Below are positions 49,178 to 54,819 of a DNA stretch of 64,000 nucleotides, in pieces. The notes beneath the pieces are model-generated. The model ran no database searches and was not told the DNA's origin. It saw nothing but the letters and a program-made list of their open reading frames with translations. Numbering within the stretch: the stretch's first letter is position 1; each line of letters starts with the position of its first letter. The position numbers and the translations under genes are program-made. Source of the stretch: Gammaproteobacteria bacterium (lineage in GTDB: Bacteria > Pseudomonadota > Gammaproteobacteria > GCA-002705445 > GCA-002716945); the NCBI GenBank assembly GCA_016779485.1, contig JADHNN010000001.1:66681-130680 (forward strand). The letters are read 5' to 3'.

Positions 49178-49191
49178 CTATCACTACGCTC
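49160..49191 (-). terminator. Intrinsic terminator of amt (possibly bidirectional)
   Basis: GAGCGTAG (49170-49177) and CTACGCTC (49184-49191) form a perfect 8-base stem with a 6-base loop. On the minus strand it is followed by TTTTAGCTTTC, so it can end amt transcription. On the plus strand the tail is CCTTAGAT, poor in T, so termination of speE would be weaker. The plus-strand stem includes the speE stop codon. Confidence 0.75.
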
Positions 49192-49205
49192 CCTTAGATA
49201 TATGC

Positions 49206-50483
49206 TTATTGCTCAGGGTAAACTGAAGGTTTAATGCCTGTAGCTTTACTAAATTCTGGGTATGCTTCTAATCCACACTCAGATATATCTACACCATCTT
49301 GTTCTTCTTCTTCTGTTACTCTTAAACCGAAGAACATTTTTATGATGTACCAAACAATTACACTTGTAATAAATGTCCAAAGTATAATCATTGAAGCGCC
49401 ATAAATTTGAGCTCCAAGAGATCCGCCAGTAAGAGTTACTGCGAGTAATCCCCAAATACCACATGTTCCATGTGCAGATATTGCACCAACAGGATCGTCT
49501 ATTCTCATTTTATCAAGCATGACGATAGACATTACTACTATCAATCCACCAATTGCACCAATGATTAAAGCAAGTCCTGGTGTTGGAGCTAATGGTTCAG
49601 CTGTAATTGACACCAAGCCTCCTATAGCGCCGTTTAATGCCATTGTAAGGTCAGATTTACCGAACATTAGTTTGGATAATAATAATGCTCCCATGACGCC
49701 ACCAGCTGCTGCTAAGTTGGTATTTACAAATACCATAGATACAGCATTAGCCTCTGCAACATTGGAAATGATTAATTCAGATCCACCATTAAATCCGAAC
49801 CAACCTAACCATAAAATAAATGTACCAAGGGTAGCAAGTGGGAGGTTAGCTCCTGGCATAGCGTTTACTTTGCCGTCTGTATATTTACCTTTTCTTGCAC
49901 CTAGAACAAGTACACCAGCTAAAGCTGCAACTGCGCCGCATAGGTGTACCACACCAGATCCAGCAAAGTCAGAAAAACCAGCTTCGTCTAAGAAGCCGCC
50001 GCCCCATTTCCAATAACCTTGAACTGGGTAAATAACACTTGTCATCACTACACAAAATAGTAGAAATGGCCATAGTTTCATTCTTTCCGCTACTGCTCCT
50101 GAAATAATTGAACAGGCTGTTGCTACAAATACTACTTGAAAGAAATGATCTGATATTGATGAGTAATAAACATCTCCACCACTCGCGATCACAGCCTCAG
50201 CTGTATTGTCAGCACCTAGAAAAAATGATAGCTCAGGAATGACACCTGTGCCTCCACCTGGATACATTAAATTGTATCCGACAATCATATACATGATCAC
50301 TGATATTGAATATAACGATATATTTTTTGTAAGAATTTCAGCTGTATTCTTTGCTCTAACAAGACCAGATTCTAACATGGTAAAACCTGCAGCCATCCAC
50401 ATGACAAAGGCACCCATGACTAGAAAATAGAATGTATCTAAAGCATAAGCAAGTTCAATTACTTTACCTTCTAAAGCTTCCAT
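49206..50483 (-). CDS. amt: Ammonium transporter
   Basis: The 425-residue membrane protein has 11 predicted helices and the Amt marks: FVMWMAAGFTMLESGLVRAKN near the start, the pore His in VVHLCGAVAALAG and the second pore His in AHGTCGIWG. There is no cleavable signal peptide or fused domain. Its start has AGGAG with good spacing. It is downstream of glnK, 27 bases away, in the usual glnK-amt pairing where GlnK closes the channel when nitrogen is ample. The cluster head carries sigma-54 and NtrC-type sites (see 51669-51833). Confidence 0.96.
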   Translation of the reverse strand: MEALEGKVIELAYALDTFYFLVMGAFVMWMAAGFTMLESGLVRAKNTAEILTKNISLYSISVIMYMIVGYNLMYPGGGTGVIPELSFFLGADNTAEAVIASGGDVYYSSISDHFFQVVFVATACSIISGAVAERMKLWPFLLFCVVMTSVIYPVQGYWKWGGGFLDEAGFSDFAGSGVVHLCGAVAALAGVLVLGARKGKYTDGKVNAMPGANLPLATLGTFILWLGWFGFNGGSELIISNVAEANAVSMVFVNTNLAAAGGVMGALLLSKLMFGKSDLTMALNGAIGGLVSITAEPLAPTPGLALIIGAIGGLIVVMSIVMLDKMRIDDPVGAISAHGTCGIWGLLAVTLTGGSLGAQIYGASMIILWTFITSVIVWYIIKMFFGLRVTEEEEQDGVDISECGLEAYPEFSKATGIKPSVYPEQ

Positions 50484-50510
50484 TGCAATCTCCTAATTAA
50501 AAATGTTTAA

Positions 50511-50849
50511 TTAAAGAGCTTCTGGACCTTTTTCTCCGGTACGAACACGTATTGCTTCTTGAATATCAAGAACAAAAATCTTTCCATCACCAATTTTACT
50601 AGTACTAGCAGATGACAAGATAGTCTCAATTGTTTGATCAACAAGGTTATCATTAACAGCAATTTCAAGCTTAATTTTCGGTAGAAAATCAACCACATAT
50701 TCAGCACCTCTATAAAGTTCCGTATGGCCCTTTTGTCTTCCAAACCCTTTTACTTCAGTTGCGGTAATTCCAGTGACCCCTATTCCTGATAGAGCTTCTC
50801 TTACCTCATCTAATTTAAATGGTTTGATAATTGCTATTACTAATTTCAT
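50511..50849 (-). CDS. glnK: PII nitrogen regulatory protein (GlnK/GlnB family)
   Basis: The 112-residue trimeric PII protein has the T-loop [19 protein letters not shown] with Tyr51, the site of uridylylation, and the B-loop [20 protein letters not shown] that binds ATP/ADP. Being next to amt argues for GlnK over GlnB. No clear Shine-Dalgarno sequence precedes it. It is 39 bases downstream of the porin gene and no terminator separates them, so all three genes may share the sigma-54 promoter. Confidence 0.95.
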   Translation of the reverse strand: MKLVIAIIKPFKLDEVREALSGIGVTGITATEVKGFGRQKGHTELYRGAEYVVDFLPKIKLEIAVNDNLVDQTIETILSSASTSKIGDGKIFVLDIQEAIRVRTGEKGPEAL

Positions 50850-50888
50850 TGTTAAATGTCTACTATCACAAATTATAAACTAAATTAT

Positions 50889-51572
50889 TTAGAAACTATA
50901 CCCTAAAGTAAAGTTTGCATATGTTGAATCGTCGTTGTCTTCAAGACCAGTAGCATGACTAGTATCAATATTTCTTCCAACCATAAGTCCAACATCAACT
51001 CCACTTACTGTCATTCCATAATGAAGTTCATGGTTATGTCCTGTTATTGCCTCACCAGTCCATGTTTGGTATTGGTAATCAATCGGCAGACCAACAAAAG
51101 ATAGTGGAACTGTAATTGTATAATGCTGATAACCTTGATCACCTGCATCAAGTTGATATTCGCCATCAATAGCTGCATCAATAGACATAAAGCCCATATC
51201 AGCACCTATATTTATTTCTTGGTAATCACTATCGAAGTTATCTGAATAGTAATATCCAGTAAAACCAGCGTACATTGGAACACCCATTAATGAGAAGTTA
51301 TATCCGCCATAGATATCATACTCTACGCCTTTATCAACATCTGCCCACCATGTGCCAATATAGAAATTACCCATTTCAGCATCAGCACCAAAACTCACTG
51401 ATGATTCTGACATATAGTATCCTCTATACCAATATTCAGACATGTAACCTATGTTATAGCTTACCGCGCTGCTTGACTCATCTGCAACTGCTTCACCGGC
51501 TTGTGCAAACATTGATATTGACATCAACGCTGCTAAAGCAACAGATAAAGATGATTTAATTATTTTTTTCAT
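50889..51572 (-). CDS. TorF-like outer-membrane porin (Gcw_chp family)
   Basis: The 227-residue protein has a signal peptide (MKKIIKSSLSVALAALM to AQAGE) and a body of alternating beta strands rich in Tyr, Trp and Gly, ending in aromatic Phe (FTLGYSF) as outer-membrane barrels do. NIGYMSEYWYRGYYMSESSVS and YDIYGGYNFS match the TIGR02001/Gcw_chp family of putative porins. A strong GGGAG ribosome site precedes the ATG. It heads the unit porin-glnK-amt, so it may help ammonium or small nitrogen compounds cross the outer membrane; that is inference from position and promoter. Confidence 0.82.
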   Translation of the reverse strand: MKKIIKSSLSVALAALMSISMFAQAGEAVADESSSAVSYNIGYMSEYWYRGYYMSESSVSFGADAEMGNFYIGTWWADVDKGVEYDIYGGYNFSLMGVPMYAGFTGYYYSDNFDSDYQEINIGADMGFMSIDAAIDGEYQLDAGDQGYQHYTITVPLSFVGLPIDYQYQTWTGEAITGHNHELHYGMTVSGVDVGLMVGRNIDTSHATGLEDNDDSTYANFTLGYSF

Positions 51573-51668
51573 TTATATCTCCCTTTCGTAAAATGGTTAT
51601 ATTATTTAGTTATTTTGTGATAGTCGACATTTATCAATGACAAATAGTAAAGCTATCAATAGTAGATA

Positions 51669-51684
51669 TGCATAAACTGTGCCA
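51669..51684 (-). promoter_or_regulatory. Sigma-54 promoter (-24/-12) of the porin-glnK-amt unit
   Basis: The minus strand reads TGGCACAGTTTATGCA. The invariant GG and GC are exactly 10 bases apart, as sigma-54 requires; only the first base of the -12 box (A for T) and the base after TGGCAC differ from the TGGCACG-N4-TTGCW consensus. Transcription would start near 51659, giving an 87-base leader before the porin ATG at 51572. Confidence 0.72.
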
Positions 51685-51702
51685 ACTGTTAATATTACTG
51701 TT

Positions 51703-51719
51703 TACACCTGAAATGTGAG
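51703..51719. promoter_or_regulatory. Possible weak NtrC site
   Basis: TACAC-N7-GTGAG has the right 17-base span for NtrC but three mismatches to TGCAC-N7-GTGCA. It is about 45-60 bases upstream of the predicted sigma-54 start. NtrC sites often come in a strong and a weak pair, which is why I note it. Confidence 0.3.
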
Positions 51720-51816
51720 TGTTTCTCTAATAACATTGGAAATATGATATATTAATAATACAAGTAGTAAAGTAAACTTTTATAAAATTATTTATAATCA
51801 ACATAAGAGTTAAATT

Positions 51817-51833
51817 TGCACAAAAAATGTGCA
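51817..51833. promoter_or_regulatory. NtrC-type enhancer site
   Basis: TGCACAAAAAATGTGCA is a perfect TGCAC-N7-GTGCA palindrome, the core of the NtrC consensus in enteric bacteria. It is about 160-175 bases upstream of the predicted start of the porin transcript, a usual enhancer distance. It is also only 3 bases before the divergent ubiK start codon, so bound protein could block ubiK. Confidence 0.6.
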
Positions 51834-51836
51834 TGA

Positions 51837-52073
51837 ATGGAGTGCAAAGTGAAAAATAATAGATTTAAAGAATTGGTAGAGGGTATTTTAAGCATAATCC
51901 CTAAAAATACCGAAACTATGAAAGATGACATAAAAGATAATCTTAAAATTCTCTTAAATGATTATCTTAGAAAAATAGATGTAGTTACAAGAGAGGAATT
52001 TGATGTCCAGAGAGAGGTTCTTTTAAAAACCAGAAAAAAATTAGAGGACTTAGAAGATAAATTAAATAAATAA
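51837..52073 (+). CDS. ubiK: UbiK family ubiquinone biosynthesis accessory factor
   Basis: The 78-residue protein is of the YqiC/BMFP type: an amphipathic N-terminal helix (FKELVEGILSIIP) and a C-terminal coiled coil with REEFDVQREVLLKTRKKLEDLEDKL. UbiK binds UbiJ and helps the soluble ubiquinone synthesis complex. The ATG at 51837 lies right after the NtrC-type palindrome; a GTG four codons later (51849) is an alternative start. ubiK next to glnK-amt is also seen in Pseudomonas. It converges on the cytochrome c5 gene with a one-base gap. Confidence 0.85.
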   Translation: MECKVKNNRFKELVEGILSIIPKNTETMKDDIKDNLKILLNDYLRKIDVVTREEFDVQREVLLKTRKKLEDLEDKLNK

Positions 52074-52074
52074 A

Positions 52075-52554
52075 CTATTTCGATTGTTCAAGCATATAAT
52101 CAACAGCAGATTTAACCTCATCATCGCTTAGTGACATTAATCCACCTTTGGCAGGCATGACCCCTATTCCGTTAATTGCATTACTGTATAAAGTATCATT
52201 TCCTTTCGCTAATCTATCCGTCCACTGATCTGCTTTTCCAGTAATAGGTGCGCCAGCCGCGCCACTCATATGGCATGACATGCATACTGAATTATAGACA
52301 TCCTTACCTGATTTGGCAGATGTAACTTCTATTACTTCTGTCTTAAATGTAGGGTTACTTGCTAAATTTATTTTTTCAGATGATGATAAGCGCTGTTCAG
52401 TTGCTTTTTCCCTTGCATCATCATAGTTATCATTCACTACAGAGGAAGCAAAAACATTAGATAAAATAGCTATAATTATAGCCAGCGCAATAATAAACAC
52501 GCTCACATAGCTGAAAATTTTATAAAACTCTTTATCTGATGTTGTTCCGCTCAT
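52075..52554 (-). CDS. Membrane-anchored cytochrome c5 family protein
   Basis: The 159-residue protein has an N-terminal membrane helix (about residues 13-36), a linker of about 50 residues and a C-terminal class I cytochrome c domain with CMSCH and a Met ligand in GVMPAKGG. The helix is not clearly cleaved, so it is probably tethered to the inner membrane facing the periplasm. It is a candidate electron donor to the aa3 oxidase. A TATAAT box lies at 52582-52587 on the minus strand and GAGGGA precedes the ATG, so this gene has an ordinary leader. Confidence 0.88.
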   Translation of the reverse strand: MSGTTSDKEFYKIFSYVSVFIIALAIIIAILSNVFASSVVNDNYDDAREKATEQRLSSSEKINLASNPTFKTEVIEVTSAKSGKDVYNSVCMSCHMSGAAGAPITGKADQWTDRLAKGNDTLYSNAINGIGVMPAKGGLMSLSDDEVKSAVDYMLEQSK

Positions 52555-52581
52555 TTTTCCCTCATTTTTTACTTTCAGTAG

Positions 52582-52587
52582 ATTATA
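52582..52587 (-). promoter_or_regulatory. -10 element (TATAAT) of the cytochrome c5 gene
   Basis: A perfect TATAAT on the minus strand is 27 bases before the ATG at 52554, with GAGGGA as ribosome site between. The best -35 candidate is a weak TTCAAA 16 bases upstream (52604-52609). It shows that this genome also uses normal, leadered promoters. Confidence 0.45.
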
Positions 52588-52618
52588 CTTGAAAAGTAAT
52601 TTATTTGAATAGCTTTTT

Positions 52619-52692
52619 GCGTCTGTAGCTCAGTTGGATAGAGCGTTAGCTTCCGAAGCTAAAGGTCAGAAGTTCGAATCTTCTCAGGCGCT
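52619..52692 (+). tRNA. tRNA-Arg (CCG)
   Basis: A 74-base cloverleaf: acceptor GCGTCTG/CAGGCGC with one G-U pair, D-arm AGCTCAGTTGGATAGAGC, anticodon stem TTAGC/GCTAA with loop TTCCGAA giving CCG, and T-arm AGAAG-TTCGAAT-CTTCT. It reads the CGG codon, rare in such AT-rich DNA. The discriminator base is T, unusual for arginine tRNAs, and CCA is not encoded. Its last nine bases overlap the end of folD on the other strand. Confidence 0.94.
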
Positions 52693-53538
52693 ATGTATTC
52701 TCTCTGCTGCGATAATAGTATTTTCAATTAAAGCACATACTGTCATTGGACCTACTCCTCCAGGGACAGGTGTTATCGCAGATGCTTTTTCTTTAGCTGA
52801 ATCAAAGTCAACATCTCCACAAAGCTTGCCATCGATATTGTGAATACCTACATCGATTACAACTGCGCCATCAGGAATCTGATCCCCTGATATAAACTTA
52901 GGCACACCAACTGCAACAATTATTACATCAGCATCAGAAAGTTTATGATTCAAATCTTTTGTTCTTGAATGACACATTGTTACAGTTGCATTCTCTGATT
53001 GGCATAATATAGAAACGGGTTTACCCACAATGTTAGATCTTCCAATTACAGTCACGTTCTTTCCGTTTAAGTCAGTTCCAGAAATTCTTAACATTTGCAT
53101 GATTCCTTTTGGTGTGCAAGATACCAATGTATCCTCACCGAGGAATAACTTGCCTACGTTGTTTGGCGTAAAGCCATCAACATCTTTGCTCGGATGAATA
53201 CTATTTAATACTTTAGCAACAGAAATATGATCAGGTAATGGTAGCTGTACAATTACACCATGAATAAGTGGATCCTCATTAATCTTATCAATTTCTGTAA
53301 GAATATCTTGTTCGCTTATATTTGACTCAAACCTTCTAACTTCAGATTTAATACCGGCTTTTTCAGCAAATTTTTCTTTTTGTTTTACATAACTAGCTGA
53401 GGCTTTCATGTCGCCTACTAATATTACTACTAGATTAGGAATAATATTTTTAGATTTTAGGACTTCTACTTTTTTAGAAAGTTCATTTTCAAGTATATGT
53501 TCTGCAGTCTCTCTTCCGCTTATGATTCTTGCTGTCAT
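52684..53538 (-). CDS. folD: Methylenetetrahydrofolate dehydrogenase/cyclohydrolase
   Basis: The 284-residue bifunctional enzyme interconverts methylene-, methenyl- and formyl-tetrahydrofolate. Motifs: VGDMKASASYVKQKEKFAEKAGI with the catalytic Lys, VQLPLPDHI, KDVDGFTPNN, the NADP-binding GRSNIVGKPVS, and PVPGGVGPMTVCALIENT near the C-terminus. The stop codon lies inside the acceptor stem of tRNA-Arg on the opposite strand. It follows dsbA by 9 bases on the same strand. Confidence 0.96.
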   Translation of the reverse strand: MTARIISGRETAEHILENELSKKVEVLKSKNIIPNLVVILVGDMKASASYVKQKEKFAEKAGIKSEVRRFESNISEQDILTEIDKINEDPLIHGVIVQLPLPDHISVAKVLNSIHPSKDVDGFTPNNVGKLFLGEDTLVSCTPKGIMQMLRISGTDLNGKNVTVIGRSNIVGKPVSILCQSENATVTMCHSRTKDLNHKLSDADVIIVAVGVPKFISGDQIPDGAVVIDVGIHNIDGKLCGDVDFDSAKEKASAITPVPGGVGPMTVCALIENTIIAAERIHSA

Positions 53539-53547
53539 TTTTTTCTC

Positions 53548-54159
53548 CTATAAACTATTTCTTTCTCTTTCAACTAATAAATTAACAACGCTAAATAATT
53601 CATCATAACTCGAGACATATGAACCACTAGTCAAAAATTTTCCATTCACGATAATCGTGGGTACTGAGTTAATTTGATATTTTCTTGCAAGATTACTAGA
53701 TTTTTTTACTCTTGCTTCTGTACCAAAACTATTATACTTCTGTTTGAATTCTTCTGTGTCAATACCATGTTTACCTAAAAAGTCTACCATCTGTTGTTCG
53801 GTGTTTAAGCGATTATTTTCTATGTGAATTTCTTCAAATATCAAGTTGTGCACTTCATCAATTTTTCCCATTTGTTTTAAAGCATAGTAAAGTTTTGCGT
53901 GTGGCAACCAACTGTCCCTTAGTGCAATAGGAACTTTAACAATTTTTGTATCCTTATTTAAGTCTGCCTCAATCCTATCCATTGTGGGTTCAAGGTTAAA
54001 ACAATGAGGACAGCCATACCAAAAAAATTCATAAATAATAATATCGTTTGATTCTTGTTGCTTTTCTGTGGAGATTTGAATGTACTTTTGAGCATATGCA
54101 CCTGGTGCTATAAGAATAGTGAGAAATAACCCATAGATGAAATGCTTAATTTTAAACAT
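53548..54159 (-). CDS. dsbA: Thiol:disulphide interchange protein DsbA
   Basis: The 203-residue periplasmic oxidase has a signal peptide (about residues 1-23), the active site CPHC in FFWYGCPHCFN, and the cis-Pro loop NSVPTIIVNG. It forms disulphides in exported proteins. It starts one base inside the stop of the cytochrome c4 gene. dsbA next to cytochrome c4 is also the Pseudomonas arrangement. Confidence 0.94.
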   Translation of the reverse strand: MFKIKHFIYGLFLTILIAPGAYAQKYIQISTEKQQESNDIIIYEFFWYGCPHCFNLEPTMDRIEADLNKDTKIVKVPIALRDSWLPHAKLYYALKQMGKIDEVHNLIFEEIHIENNRLNTEQQMVDFLGKHGIDTEEFKQKYNSFGTEARVKKSSNLARKYQINSVPTIIVNGKFLTSGSYVSSYDELFSVVNLLVERERNSL

Positions 54160-54773
54160 TAGTATAAGCCTTCAATATAGCTTGCTACAGCTTTCATTTC
54201 CTCATCAGTCATTCTGTGCACAATATTTCTCATCATCTTATTATAATCGTTTGATCTCATAGATGTTTGGAAATTTTTAAGTTGTTGATACGTGTACTGG
54301 GAATGTTGACCTGAGAGCATAGGTATGGCCGCAGCATAATTTCCCTGTCCATTTGGACCGTGGCAACTTATACAAGCTTGCATTTTAATTTCCATATTAC
54401 CGCCACGATAGATATTTCGACCTAACTCTAGGTATTCGTCTTTTGTTAAACCTACTGTAGATTTCAAAGATGAATAATATTCAGAAAGGTCCTCTATGTC
54501 CTGATCAGATAAGTTTACTGCTATTCCATACATAACAGCATTATTTCTATTACCATTAGGGCCTTTTTTAAATTCATGTAATTGAGAAGCTAGATATTTA
54601 GGGTTCTGACCAGCTAATTTAGGCCAAACCGAATTCAGTGAAATACCATCATCACCATGGCACGCCGCGCATGAAGCAGATAACTCTTTTCCTTTCTCAA
54701 TATCAGAATAAGCAGGGTTAATAAGGATAAGTGCTAGAAATATATAAGTGATTAGTCCGCTATGAAATTTCAT
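54159..54773 (-). CDS. Dihaem cytochrome c4
   Basis: The 204-residue periplasmic protein has a signal peptide ending near ALINPAYSD-like LILINPAYSD and two class I haem domains: CAACH at about residue 35 and CISCH at about residue 134, each with later Met ligands (AVMYG, MMRNI). Cytochrome c4 passes electrons from the bc1 complex to terminal oxidases and is the likely partner of the aa3 oxidase encoded at 3-7 kb. It is followed by dsbA with a one-base overlap. Confidence 0.93.
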   Translation of the reverse strand: MKFHSGLITYIFLALILINPAYSDIEKGKELSASCAACHGDDGISLNSVWPKLAGQNPKYLASQLHEFKKGPNGNRNNAVMYGIAVNLSDQDIEDLSEYYSSLKSTVGLTKDEYLELGRNIYRGGNMEIKMQACISCHGPNGQGNYAAAIPMLSGQHSQYTYQQLKNFQTSMRSNDYNKMMRNIVHRMTDEEMKAVASYIEGLY

Positions 54774-54780
54774 TGGGCTA

Positions 54781-54808
54781 ATTATAACGAAATATTAATA
54801 TAGTGCAA
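54781..54808 (-). promoter_or_regulatory. Sigma-70 promoter of cytochrome c4, placed for a leaderless mRNA
   Basis: On the minus strand TTGCAC (54803-54808) and a perfect TATAAT (54781-54786) are 16 bases apart. The -10 box ends 7 bases before the ATG at 54773, with no ribosome site between. The layout matches those of tsaD and gltD. Confidence 0.5.
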
Positions 54809-54819
54809 TCTATCTAGCT

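Noticed and set aside
49519-50016. Open frame of 165 codons opposite amt
   Set aside because: It is the mirror of strongly conserved Amt helices; its Pro/Ala/Ile-rich composition is what the antisense of a membrane gene gives.
51817-51833. Intrinsic terminator reading of the TGCACA/TGTGCA hairpin
   Set aside because: It has a short stem, no T-run on either strand and lies before a start codon, so a protein-binding site is the better reading.
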